From: Larix sibirica
Taxonomy: Eukaryota > Streptophyta > Pinopsida > Pinales > Pinaceae
Direction: 5' to 3'
Length of the DNA: 30,771 bases
Assembly (NCBI GenBank): GCA_004151065.3
Contig: NWUY0300033186.1
Span: 1-30,771, forward strand
The stretch's first letter is position 1; every line of letters begins with the position of its first letter. A program made the translations under genes and the position numbers. Shown one piece after another: positions 20,520 to 30,771 of this stretch. The notes under the pieces are model-generated. The model worked only from the letters and a program-made list of their open reading frames with translations. It searched no databases and had not been told where the DNA came from.

Positions 20520-21290
20520 CTAATACTCCAACTTTGCTGACCAACAAGAGTTGTATTTAAAAGCATCCCTAGTCTTTTCTTCAACAAGGGCCAATTCAAT
20601 TATAAATAAATAGGGAATGATCCTAGCATCTAGAAGTGTCCATCCACAACCTATAGCTTGATAATTTTTTTCCAAGAATGCATGGTGGACCAAAAACCTA
20701 TCCAAACATTTGGAAACTCCAATCTCCCCCATTCTATTGTTATTACAAGTAGGCTTCAACTCTAAAGGTTGTATATCAACCCATCCAACCAACTCAAACT
20801 TATCAAAGAAAAATTATGCCAACCTATCATGACGAGCAAATAATCCCCATACCTCCCCCTTTGTTTAGTGCAAGATTCAAGTCTCCATCTAATATCAAGT
20901 TGTCAATCCTAATCCACCGAGTGGAAAATAGATTTTCCCAATAATATTCCTTACCATGATAAGGTAGGTACACATTAAGTAGAGTTATAGCTGAGAGAAT
21001 TCTCTTGCAAAAATCTATGTGCATAGACCTCAATACACAACAAAAGAATTGATTAATAATATATTCGAACTCCTGCCACTAATAATACCTCTAGAAAACC
21101 TTATGTATCCAAAGCAACAAAATCCCAACCCCAAAAAATCTTTTTCATATCTCTAACCAAAGATTCCCCTCTACCCATGGATTCCTAGATAAATATATGT
21201 CAGGTTTATTTAAATCTATCATCCTTACGAGGACCAATTTTTTAGCTCCACCCCCCCAAGCCTCTAATATTTTAGGACATAATCTTCACG
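20520..21290 (-). pseudogene. LINE-2 APE-type endonuclease domain (copy A)
   Basis: The minus strand starts VKIMS*NIRGLGG near 21250-21290, matching MKILSWNVRGLG with the Trp codon turned into TAA and a GTG where ATG is expected. LNKPDIYLSRNP follows, where the family has LQET, so the metal-binding Glu is lost. NVYLPY near 20965, then LDGDLNLALN with GDLN intact at 20875-20886, then VSKCLDRFLV near 20700, and DARIIPYLFIIEL where the family has SDHFPI, losing that Asp and His. Inactive. Confidence 0.82.
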
Positions 21291-21335
21291 GGGTAACCCA
21301 AGAGTCGGGTTTTTTTGCTCTAAGAACCCCTTAGA

Positions 21336-22985
21336 TTAACCTTTGTTTCCCCTAGTGTACCTTTTTGATGTTCTTTCTTGCACATGTTTTAGAGTGGATT
21401 TTCTCCTTGCCCTATACCCTCCCTGCTCCTTTTGTACATCTAACCCTATACCTAATGTAACCAAAGTATCTTGTGAGGAAGTGAGAGGCCTTAAATCGTA
21501 ATTTCCTTCCCCAATTTCCTTGGATAAGAAGGCCCTAGGGCTGGACCAACTGTAGAAAGAATCCCCCCTCCTTCCATATAGTCTGATTCTAGAGAAAGAT
21601 TCATTGAATAATCTCCTTCTTCAACCAAACCCAAATCCAATCTAAAACAAACTTTGTTGTTGACATTATCCAATGCAATCTTCTCATAGAATTGTGAATT
21701 AGAGTCACCCCCAACCTTTATTCTGACATTATTACCCTTATCAAGAAGAGAAGAAGTGAATGAAGAAGACTTACTCGGGGAAGGAGCACTCCGTTGCCAC
21801 AAAAGATCAAGCTTTTGTATTTGAAAAGGTGAAAAATCAAAGAATTGGAACAATTGGATTATCTGTAGATGTTGCTTCAGTAGAGAAATCCTCACGTACT
21901 AGAGGGATGAATATATTGCCAACTAATATGTATTTCCATTCCTCATCGTACCCCTCTAGTTGCTGCACAAATCAAACATCCTCTCAATTATCTCCCCAAC
22001 TATACCAACACCCACCTTCATAGAGGAGATCGTCTTCTCAAGGTGTTTCACTGGGCCAACTCGTATAGTAGGGATTCATCCTTGATTTTAACCAATGCTT
22101 CTTTTGGAAATATTTCAGACAGTCCTTAAGGACATGACCATACTAGTGACGTTGCACACAACAAAAAGGAAAATTGACATAATCCAGAAGTTGATTGTGA
22201 GTCTTCTTTCCCACCACCAACTCCACTGACTAAAAATTCCCTTTACTAACATCAATCTCAACCAAAAAATGAGCGACTGATATAGCAACACAAGTTTTAT
22301 AGCTATGATCTCAAAGAATGTACTTGCTGAGGGTATCCACAATAGATTTTAAGGAGTGATCATACCATATTTCCATCGCCAGACTCAATAACTTAACACA
22401 CATGGGGGTGGAATTCATAAACTCGTCTTCCGCATCAAAGTAAGGATGATAAGGTTTAATGGACACATATGACATGTCTAGAAACCAACTTCCTTTCAAT
22501 ATTTTCCGGGCATCCTCATAAGACCAAAAGATAAATCCAATCCAACATTTAGTGAACAAATGGAAAATTTGCCCATAGCCTAACAATGGTGCCTACTCTA
22601 ACTAAATCCAATCATTCAATCTAGCCATGGAGACCCTACAACCTAGAAATTTTCCAACCAAAAATTTCCCCATCACAAGCCCAATCTGATCTACACAAAT
22701 ATTATCTCCAACAACTAGGGAGATAACCCCCCCTCTTAATTTGATTACCTTTCACTTCTTCTTCCTCCGGATCTCCCAAACTAGTGAGCTACCGTACAAC
22801 ACCTCCCCGAGCACTTTAGAACCAACAAAACCTAAACTATTGTCCCTTTCACACCAAAAACCGACTGGAAAATTTCGATTGCAAAGCAGGTACTCGAATA
22901 GTAGAATAAACCTCAAGGTCTTGGCCAGAGCTTTAACTCTCCTTTGTAGATGAAGTGTAAAGGAATTTAATGCTAGAAATTTCAC
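21336..22985 (-). pseudogene. LINE-2 ORF1 (DUF4283 / CCHC protein, copy A)
   Basis: Read downward. A possible N-terminal piece lies at 22752-22985. DUF4283 covers about 22311-22720: GKFLVGKFLGCRVSMARLND, then APLLGYGQIF, WIGFIFWSYEDARKILKGSW, IKPYHPYFDAEDEF, a good fit to plant L1 ORF1. Next LLDYVNFPFC leads into a zinc knuckle at 22119-22160 reading C-V-Q-R-H-*-Y-G-H-V-L-K-D-C: the second Cys is Arg and a stop lies inside. A polar C-terminal part (21491-21895) ends after a frame change with TAA at 21336-21338. The next ORF begins about 46 bases later, so here ORF1 and ORF2 do not overlap, unlike LINE-1. Confidence 0.82.
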
Positions 22986-24080
22986 CCCTAAACGTGTCCA
23001 TCAACAAAAATCTAGTTAAATTTCCAACTAACAACCATTATTTGTCAGATTTACTTGCCTCGAGGATACCTTTGTCTTTTCAAGTCAACCCTCCTTGACA
23101 ACCTTGTCCAAATTTTTGGAAAGAGAGCCTTCAGAAGAAAAAATCCCCAAGGACCGTGAGGATGAAGCACCTAGAGGGAAACCATATGAGACAAAAATGC
23201 CAGCTTCATACAAGGAGTCTTCAGAGTAGTCGATTAGCTGGAGACCATAATCCATCAATGCATGCTCAACCCTTCTTGCACAAATCGCCCTTCTTGCACA
23301 AATTTCCCTTCATATTTACCTTCTTGGGTAGATTGCCTTAATATTTGGAGATTGCACAAGTAGGAGTTCAATTTATTGATCCTTTAGAAATGATGGAATA
23401 GATCCCAAAGCAGATCCCTCGGATTTGAATGTCGAGTTGATTCAAATTATTCTCAAACCTTCTTGGTTCTTCATAGATTTTCTTCTGTACTCATGCGTGC
23501 ACATACAACATTCACAATCCATGGAGATAAGATCGTCTTTACAGAGTTCTCACTTGTTAGATACATTTTTACATGGTCTTCCCTCATATCACCTTCAGAT
23601 GGTCATCTTCATATTGCCTTTAGATGGTCGCCTTCAAATGGTCACCTTGAGATCTCCTTTAGATCCCCCATCAACATATAACCCCTACTGTGGAAACCTC
23701 ACCATTTTCATGATGCAAATTTACACCTATAGGGTGAATAAAGGCTTGAATGGAGAAATCACCAAGAACTTTGAGCTCATGGCTAGGGTTTCACTATCCA
23801 CCACTCAATTAGATTGAACAAAATATTGTCCTTGCTGGGCCCGATGAGTAGAAAATCACACCCAGATTTAGAGGATTACCCATACGTGTCCATTCCAGGG
23901 CTCAATTTACCAAAGTCTGTGCCCAAAATCAAAGGATATTCCAAATCCATTAATACTAGGTTTCCATATTCATCTCTTATAAATTATATAATCATGAAAT
24001 CTAACTTCAATTTCCATACAATTTAGAAATATATTTATTAAAACTTGTAATTCCAACAATTTATTAAAAATCTTGCAAAT
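22986..24080. other. Upstream flank or 5' leader of LINE-2 (copy A)
   Basis: No recognisable protein; open stretches up to 130 codons on the plus strand overlap one another and match nothing. It contains an 18-bp tandem pair at 23270-23305 and a cluster of AGATGGTC-like words at 23597-23645. Where the LINE ends and older DNA begins is not visible. Confidence 0.45.
23270..23305. repeat. 18-bp tandem pair (copy A)
   Basis: CCCTTCTTGCACAAAT followed by CG at 23270-23287 and by TT at 23288-23305. The same pair is at 29330-29365 in copy B. Confidence 0.85.
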
Positions 24081-24237
24081 AACTTCTTAAATAATTTTAA
24101 TCAAAATGAAGTAAATAATAAATTTGTTTCTAGAATTTTGAATTTTGTGTATTTTCCTCAACTCTTAAATAATTTCAATCAAAATGAAGTAAATAATAAA
24201 ACTGTTTCTAGAATTTTGAATTTTGTGTATTTTCCTC
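24081..24237. repeat. 78-bp minisatellite, two units (copy A)
   Basis: Units 24081-24159 (79 bp) and 24160-24237 (78 bp) share AAATAATTTCAATCAAAATG and TCTAGAATTTTGAATTTTGT, followed by a truncated start (AACTCCATTTT). Copy B has three units at the matching place. Confidence 0.92.
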
Positions 24238-24285
24238 AACTCCATTTTAATGTACTTTTTTATGGTTAGTTATAAAGTATGAATC

Positions 24286-24286
24286 N
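24286..24286. other. Single unknown base n: probable contig junction
   Basis: The only ambiguous base in the window, sitting exactly where copy A ends and copy B starts. Some short-read assemblers write a lone n between contigs expected to overlap but not merged (recalled, not checked here). Read as a join, not as a sequence position. Confidence 0.85.
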
Positions 24287-27200
24287 AATCTTATGTGATA
24301 TTTTTGGAGATCATCCAATTAAACCTTCCAGAACTTCCCCATGTCAGCTTCCAACCTTAATTCTTGAGTAGAAATTGTGTCCAAAAGGTAGTGTCCTAAG
24401 GCCTATCTATCTTGTTGAGAGTACATCTCCCCATAGCCTAGAGTTGATTTACAATTTCTTCCGAAAGGAAAATATCATGTACACATCCCATAATGGCATC
24501 AATACTAATCCTTATCCATCTCCCATTACCTACCTTCCAAGCCAAAAATTGACCAATCAAAAGAAAATCTAAGGTCAAAGTTTTCCATTGGTTGGAAACA
24601 TTGTGTATACTTCCTCTCCATCCCGATCTAATCAAGTAAGGTATTTGGTGCAATATACTTATGGATAATTGTCCTTCTCCACAAACTGTCTTTGGTTATC
24701 AACTTCCAAATCTATTTCATCGCTAAGGAACAACCAAAGAGATTATTTACGCCCCTATCCCTTTTGTGTCTTAGGAGTTGCAATCCATTTCCATCTAGCC
24801 AAATGTAATCCCTTGAACTCATTGCTACCCTTCTAAATGTAATTAAAGAAGCACTTCCTTGTTTTTTCTTGAATCCATTTTAGGATGTGATCTAACACAT
24901 GCCAACACACTAGAATTGCTTCGAGAATAGATTTGAACATAACTAACATTTCACCTCTAGATAGAAATATATTGCACCAAAAGGGAATCATTTATTCAAT
25001 TCTAGACAATAACCACCTCCATTCCTCTTTTCCATAATTATTAGGATTTAGTGTAAATCCAATATATTTAAGACCTTAAACAAACTTTAGATGTTGAAAG
25101 GGATATATCCTTTCCAACCTAACAATCAAAGAATCATCCAAGCCATAGGTATACATAACAAAATTATCCATGTTAGTCTCCATCCTTGTAGAAGAATAAT
25201 ATAAATCCAAAATATGTTTTAAATGTTGAACTTCCACCATATTGGCAAGATAGAAGAGTAATACATCATAAACAAAAAGGTGGGTGAGTGATTCCCCTCT
25301 TCCCACTTGGATCCCTTGAATTAATATGAATCTCTTGGCTTCATGGAATGCCCTAGCAAGAACCTTTGCCACCAACAAGAAAATATATGGGGACCTGGGG
25401 AAACCCTATCTGCGCCCTCTAGTGGGATTGAAAATGAAGAAGCGAACCCATTTATCATAACTAAAAGAGTAGCATAGGTCACGCAATGCATGATCCACTT
25501 CACCAAGGGAAGAGAGAATCCCAAATGAACCAACAATAATCTTAAATACAACTAGGAGACCCTATTGTAAACCTTCGACATGTCTAGTTTGATGATAGTG
25601 GCTAGAGAATGGAAATTCTTTATGGGATGAAGGTACTCATGTGCATAACCTATTGCTTCATGTATTGACCTCTCCTCTGAAAATACAAATTGTTATGAAG
25701 AGATGATTCTAGACAGAAGATGATTAAGTCTCATAGCTACAATATTGGAAATGATTTCATACACACATTTAATAAGGAGATGGGCCTAAATCCATCGAAA
25801 TTCTTTGGACATTCATGTTTAGGGATTAAAGCAATGAAGGTGGAATTAAAATTCCCAGGAACCTTCCCTAAAAACCTAAATTCTTCAACAATCCTTAAAA
25901 TATCTTCCCCTAGGAACTCAAGAAAGTCCAAATATAATTTCATAGGCCACTCATCTAGGCCAAGACTCCTATATTTTTGAAATGTATTTAATATTTCCAA
26001 CGATTCCTCGAAGGAGATTGACTTGTATAGGCCTTCATTATCTTATGCATCAAACATTTTTGGAAAATATGAAATCACTTTCAAAATTTCTCTAATGTTT
26101 TCCCTTGCTGGTTCCCTAAAAGTATCATTATAATGTTGAACCCCAAGGTCTACCAACCATTTAAACACCTAGAGATTGTTTCCATCACGGTTAAGCAACT
26201 CCAAGATAATATTATGGGTTTTCTTAAAATTGCCATATTTATGAAAGTTTTTGGTATTATGGCCCCCCAAGCTTAGTCAGATGTCTCTACTGTTGATTCT
26301 CCAGTCTTTCTCCTTATCAAGAAGCAACTTGATGAACTGTAATTCTAATTGTTTGATCCTTGTCATTTACTCTTCACTATACAAGCCATTAGGATGCTCT
26401 CTATATAAGTGATATAAATTATGTTTAGCCTCCTTTAATAGCCTGTCTCTAGCCCTAAATCTGTTACCTACACAAGGGATTGTTTCCTCTTTGACATGTT
26501 TGAGTGAATTTGCAAATTTTATATAATATGAATCCTTTGAGTATTCATCAAATTTCTTCCAAGTGGATTACACCAGATCCTAATACTCCAACTTTGCTGA
26601 CCAACAAGAGTTGTATTTAAAAGCATCCCTAGTCTTTTCTTCAACAAGGGCCAATTCAATTATAAATAAATAGGGAATGATCCTAGCATCTAGAAGTGTC
26701 CATCCACAACCTATAGCTTGATAATTTTTTTCCAAGAATGCATGGTGGACCAAAAACCTATCCAAACATTTGGAAACTCCAATCTCCCCCATTCTATTGT
26801 TATTACAAGTAGGCTTCAACTCTAAAGGTTGTATATCAACCCATCCAACCAACTCAAACTTATCAAAGAAAAATTATGCCAACCTATCATGACGAGCAAA
26901 TAATCCCCATACCTCCCCCTTTGTTTAGTGCAAGATTCAAGTCTCCATCTAATATCAAGTTGTCAATCCTAATCCACCGAGTGGAAAATAGATTTTCCCA
27001 ATAATATTCCTTACCATGATAAGGTAGGTACACATTAAGTAGAGTTATAGCTGAGAGAATTCTCTTGCAAAAATCTATGTGCATAGACCTCAATACACAA
27101 CAAAAGAATTGATTAATAATATATTCGAACTCCTGCCACTAATAATACCTCTAGAAAACCTTATGTATCCAAAGCAACAAAATCCCAACCCCAAAAAATC

Positions 27201-27350
27201 TTTTTCATATCTCTAACCAAAGATTCCCCTCTACCCATGGATTCCTAGATAAATATATGTCAGGTTTATTTAAATCTATCATCCTTACGAGGACCAATTT
27301 TTTAGCTCCACCCCCCCAAGCCTCTAATATTTTAGGACATAATCTTCACG
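24287..27350 (-). pseudogene. LINE-2 ORF2, copy B (endonuclease and reverse transcriptase)
   Basis: Same as copy A shifted by 6060: endonuclease at about 26580-27350, with GDLN at 26935-26946, and reverse transcriptase at 25076-26000, with FVYDV at 25262-25276. zf-RVT and RNase H are absent because the copy begins at the n. Substitutions change two residues in the segment after FVYDV (A to N and A to V); inactivating lesions are shared. That both copies carry identical damage means they diverged after the element died. Confidence 0.88.
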
Positions 27351-27395
27351 GGGTAACCCAAGAGTCGGGTTTTTTTGCTCTAAGAACCCCTTAGA

Positions 27396-29045
27396 TTAAC
27401 CTTTGTTTCCCCTAGTGTACCTTTTTGATGTTCTTTCTTGCACATGTTTTAGAGTGGATTTTCTCCTTGCCCTATACCCTCCCTGCTCCTTTTGTACATC
27501 TAACCCTATACCTAATGTAACCAAAGTATCTTGTGAGGAAGTGAGAGGCCTTAAATCGTAATTTCCTTCCCCAATTTCCTTGGATAAGAAGGCCCTAGGG
27601 CTGGACCAACTGTAGAAAGAATCCCCCCTCCTTCCATATAGTCTGATTCTAGAGAAAGATTCATTGAATAATCTCCTTCTTCAACCAAACCCAAATCCAA
27701 TCTAAAACAAACTTTGTTGTTGACATTATCCAATGCAATCTTCTCATAGAATTGTGAATTAGAGTCACCCCCAACCTTTATTCTGACATTATTACCCTTA
27801 TCAAGAAGAGAAGAAGTGAATGAAGAAGACTTACTCGGGGAAGGAGCACTCCGTTGCCACAAAAGATCAAGCTTTTGTATTTGAAAAGGTGAAAAATCAA
27901 AGAATTGGAACAATTGGATTATCTGTAGATGTTGCTTCAGTAGAGAAATCCTCAAGTACTAGAGGGATGAATATATTGCCAACTAATATGTATTTCCCTT
28001 CCTCATCGTACCCCTCTAGTTGCTGCACAAATCAAACATCCTCTCAATTATCTCCCCAACTATACCAACACCCACCTTCATAGAGGAGATCGTCTTCTCA
28101 AGGTGTTTCACTGGGCCAACTCGTATAGTAGGGATTCATCCTTGATTTTAACCAATGCTTCTTTTGGAAATATTTCAGACAGTCCTTAAGGACATGACCA
28201 TACTAGTGACGTTGCACACAACAAAAAGGAAAATTGACATAATCCAGAAGTTGATTGTGAGTCTTCTTTCCCACCACCAACTCCACTGACTAAAAATTCC
28301 CTTTACTAACATCAATCTCAACCAAAAAATGAGCGACTGATATAGCAACACAAGTTTTATAGCTATGATCTCAAAGAATGTACTTGCTGAGGGTATCCAC
28401 AATAGATTTTAAGGAGTGATCATACCATATTTCCATCGCCAGACTCAATAACTTAACACACATGGGGGTGGAATTCATAAACTCGTCTTCCGCATCAAAG
28501 TAAGGATGATAAGGTTTAATGGACACATATGACATGTCTAGAAACCAACTTCCTTTCAATATTTTCCGGGCATCCTCATAAGACCAAAAGATAAATCCAA
28601 TCCAACATTTAGTGAACAAATGGAAAATTTGCCCATAGCCTAACAATGGTGCCTACTCTAACTAAATCCAATCATTCAATCTAGCCATGGAGACCCTACA
28701 ACCTAGAAATTTTCCAACCAAAAATTTCCCCATCACAAGCCCAATCTGATCTACACAAATATTATCTCCAACAACTAGGGAGATAACCCCCCCTCTTAAT
28801 TTGATTACCTTTCACTTCTTCTTCCTCCGGATCTCCCAAACTAGTGAGCTACCGTACAACACCTCCCCGAGCACTTTAGAACCAACAAAACCTAAACTAT
28901 TGTCCCTTTCACACCAAAAACCGACTGGAAAATTTCGATTGCAAAGCAGGTACTCGAATAGTAGAATAAACCTCAAGGTCTTGGCCAGAGCTTTAACTCT
29001 CCTTTGTAGATGAAGTGTAAAGGAATTTAATGCTAGAAATTTCAC
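27396..29045 (-). pseudogene. LINE-2 ORF1, copy B
   Basis: Equivalent of 21336-22985: DUF4283 at about 28371-28780, damaged zinc knuckle at 28179-28220 with the same Arg and stop, TAA at 27396-27398. Differs from copy A at 27955 and 27998 only, as far as seen by eye. Confidence 0.82.
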
Positions 29046-30140
29046 CCCTAAACGTGTCCATCAACAAAAATCTAGTTAAATTTCCAACTAACAACCATTA
29101 TTTGTCAGATTTACTTGCCTCGAGGATACCTTTGTCTTTTCAAGTCAACCCTCCTTGACAACCTTGTCCAAATTTTTGGAAAGAGAGCCTTCAGAAGAAA
29201 AAATCCCCAAGGACCGTGAGGATGAAGCACCTAGAGGGAAACCATATGAGACAAAAATGCCAGCTTCATACAAGGAGTCTTCAGAGTAGTCGATTAGCTG
29301 GAGACCATAATCCATCAATGCATGCTCAACCCTTCTTGCACAAATCGCCCTTCTTGCACAAATTTCCCTTCATATTTACCTTCTTGGGTAGATTGCCTTA
29401 ATATTTGGAGATTGCACAAGTAGGAGTTCAATTTATTGATCCTTTAGAAATGATGGAATAGATCCCAAAGCAGATCCCTCGGATTTGAATGTCGAGTTGA
29501 TTCAAATTATTCTCAAACCTTCTTGGTTCTTCATAGATTTTCTTCTGTACTCATGCGTGCACATACAACATTCACAATCCATGGAGATAAGATCGTCTTT
29601 ACAGAGTTCTCACTTGTTAGATACATTTTTACATGGTCTTCCCTCATATCACCTTCAGATGGTCATCTTCATATTGCCTTTAGATGGTCGCCTTCAAATG
29701 GTCACCTTGAGATCTCCTTTAGATCCCCCATCAACATATAACCCCTACTGTGGAAACCTCACCATTTTCATGATGCAAATTTACACCTATAGGGTGAATA
29801 AAGGCTTGAATGGAGAAATCACCAAGAACTTTGAGCTCATGGCTAGGGTTTCACTATCCACCACTCAATTAGATTGAACAAAATATTGTCCTTGCTGGGC
29901 CCGATGAGTAGAAAATCACACCCAGATTTAGAGGATTACCCATACGTGTCCATTCCAGGGCTCGATTTACCAAAGTCTGTGCCCAAAATCAAAGGATATT
30001 CCAAATCCATTAATACTAGGTTTCCATATTCATCTCTTATAAATTATATAATCATGAAATCTAACTTCAATTTCCATACAATTTAGAAATATATTTATTA
30101 AAACTTGTAATTCCAACAATTTATTAAAAATCTTGCAAAT
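29046..30140. other. Upstream flank or 5' leader of LINE-2 (copy B)
   Basis: Equivalent of 22986-24080, including the 18-bp tandem pair at 29330-29365. One substitution seen (29964). No gene recognised. Confidence 0.45.
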
Positions 30141-30375
30141 AACTTCTTAAATAATTTTAATCAAAATGAAGTAAATAATAAATTTGTTTCTAGAATTTTG
30201 AATTTTGTGTATTTTCCTCAACTCTTAAATAATTTCAATCAAAATGAAGTAAATAATAAAACTGTTTCTAGATTTTTGAATTTTGTGTATTTTTCTCAAC
30301 TCCTAAATAATTTCAATCAAAATGAAGTAAATAATAAAACTATTTCTAGAATTTTGAATTTTGTGCATTTTCCTC
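30141..30375. repeat. 78-bp minisatellite, three units (copy B)
   Basis: Units 30141-30219, 30220-30297 and 30298-30375. The middle and third units carry small differences (GATTTTTGAA, TTTTCTC, CTATTTC, TTGTGCATT). A further shortened relative lies at about 30445-30516, beyond the end of the copied segment. Confidence 0.92.
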
Positions 30376-30423
30376 AACTCCATTTTAATGTACTTTTTTA
30401 TGGTTAGTTATAAAGTATGAATC

Positions 30424-30537
30424 ATTTGCAATAAGTGTAACTTACTCAAATAATTTCAATCAAAATGAAGTAAATAATAACATTGTTTCTAGAATTTTGT
30501 GCATTTTCCTTAACTCCATTTTTTAATGTACTTTTTT
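30424..30537. other. Spacer with a degenerate minisatellite unit
   Basis: About 30445-30516 repeats the AAATAATTTCAATCAAAATG...TTTCTAGAATTTTG core with a short internal loss, then the AACTCCATTTT..AATGTACTTTTT word that also ends the main array. This array therefore continued past copy A's break point. Confidence 0.7.
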
Positions 30538-30771
30538 ATGGTTAGTTATAAGCAATTTTAGACGAGCTATTCCTTAGATTTTGCATACTTTTTTGTCAAT
30601 TTCATTTTTCATTTTTGAGATAGTAATTTGAATGTGCTTTTGTTTTATGGTTAGTTATAAGCCATTTTAGACTAGCTATTCCTTAGATTTTGCATACTTT
30701 TTAAAATTTCATTTTTCATTTTTGAGATAGTAATTTGAATGTACTTTTTTATGGTTAGTTATAAGCAATTT
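30538..30771. repeat. Tandem repeat of about 105 bp, running off the window
   Basis: Units starting ATGGTTAGTTATAAGC at 30538 (109 bp), 30647 (104 bp) and 30751 (cut by the window end). Shared words include CTATTCCTTAGATTTTGCAT and TTTTTGAGATAGTAATTTGA. The first word of the unit also closes the neighbouring 78-bp array (30400), so the two arrays share a component. Confidence 0.88.

Larger units (their letters stand above)
17380..22985 (-). mobile_element. LINE-2: plant L1-type retrotransposon, minus strand, defective
   Basis: Read from high to low coordinates: ORF1 (DUF4283, damaged CCHC knuckle), ORF2 endonuclease, reverse transcriptase, zf-RVT, and the first strand of RNase H. The rest of RNase H is at 12363-12835. 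ORFs are broken by many stops and shifts. The protein text differs clearly from LINE-1, so it is a different L1 lineage. The 5' edge and target-site duplication could not be fixed. Everything above 18227 is repeated after the n at 24286. Confidence 0.88.
18227..24285. repeat. Copy A of the 6.06-kb duplicated segment
   Basis: Matches 24287-30345 at an offset of exactly 6060 until the terminal minisatellite, then at 6138. Differences seen by eye (A/B): 18837 G/A, 19170 G/A, 19175 T/C, 19183 A/T, 19675 C/A, 20173 T/C, 20189 G/T, 21895 C/A, 21938 A/C, 23904 A/G, plus a few within the minisatellite. It ends at the base before the n. Confidence 0.97.
24287..30423. repeat. Copy B of the duplicated segment (6137 bp)
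   Basis: Starts directly after the n with the base equivalent to 18227 and follows copy A through GTATGAATC at 30415-30423, where copy A stops at the n. It is 78 bp longer because of one extra minisatellite unit. All features of copy A from 18227 on recur here with the same stops and motif losses. Confidence 0.97.

Noticed and set aside
12251-23048. ATTATTTGT at about 12254 and about 23038 as a target-site duplication of LINE-2
   Set aside because: Nine AT-rich bases shared by chance are expected at this composition, and there is no A tail beside the lower copy.
23425-23817. 130-codon plus-strand open frame, with its twin at 29485-29877
   Set aside because: Overlaps another open frame, lies upstream of an antisense LINE, shows no domain, and is low-complexity in part (repeated AGATGGTC words).
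18227-30423. A genuine tandem segmental duplication of a LINE
   Set aside because: The copies meet exactly at the only n and differ by little; an unmerged contig overlap or two alleles explains this with fewer assumptions. Kept as a repeat, not called a biological duplication.
1-30771. tRNA genes, CRISPR arrays, host exons, or a new defence or biosynthetic system
   Set aside because: None seen on either strand. The repeats present are tandem duplications and minisatellites, and all recognisable proteins are retroelement fragments.

Overview
The window looks like intergenic nuclear DNA of a seed plant, plausibly a conifer. It is AT-rich and almost entirely built from decayed retrotransposons. 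The diagnostic signs are plant-type L1 LINEs (ORF1 with DUF4283 and a CCHC knuckle; ORF2 with APE endonuclease, reverse transcriptase, zf-RVT and RNase H) and Ty3/gypsy pol remains. I found no intact host gene, tRNA, rRNA or CRISPR array. Nearly all open frames are short pieces of broken retroelement genes or antisense shadows of them. The conifer assignment is an inference from composition and element content.

Layout. 1-1300: AT-rich DNA with an old diverged tandem repeat. ~1300-2146: minus-strand LINE remnant with a zf-RVT zinc finger, half of it duplicated in an 82-bp tandem repeat. 2147-8577: a full-length plus-strand LINE (LINE-1 here), about 6.4 kb, bounded by a perfect 18-bp target-site duplication, both ORFs degenerate. 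~8690-10395: minus-strand Ty3/gypsy pol remnant (RNase H end, integrase zinc finger, core, C-terminal tail). 10396-12362: nothing coding recognised. 12363-12835: minus-strand LINE RNase H piece. 12836-17379: non-coding block that appears to be inserted into that RNase H domain; it contains a probable LTR with a degenerate tRNA-Met primer-binding site near 15514. 17380-22985: the rest of a second, minus-strand L1 (LINE-2), from RNase H start back to ORF1. 22986-24285: its upstream flank, ending in a 78-bp minisatellite.

Position 24286 is a lone n. The 6.1 kb after it (24287-30423) repeat 18227-24285 almost base for base: about ten substitutions by eye and one extra minisatellite unit. The copies meet exactly at the n, so the simplest reading is two unmerged overlapping contigs or two alleles laid end to end, not a real tandem duplication. 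30424-30771 is AT-rich tandem repeat running off the window.

The elements do not cooperate as a system; they are nested and decayed. The observations most worth a second look are the n-bounded duplication, the TAATG stop/start overlap between ORF1 and ORF2 of LINE-1, the contrast between its perfect target-site duplication and ruined ORFs, and the split RNase H of LINE-2.
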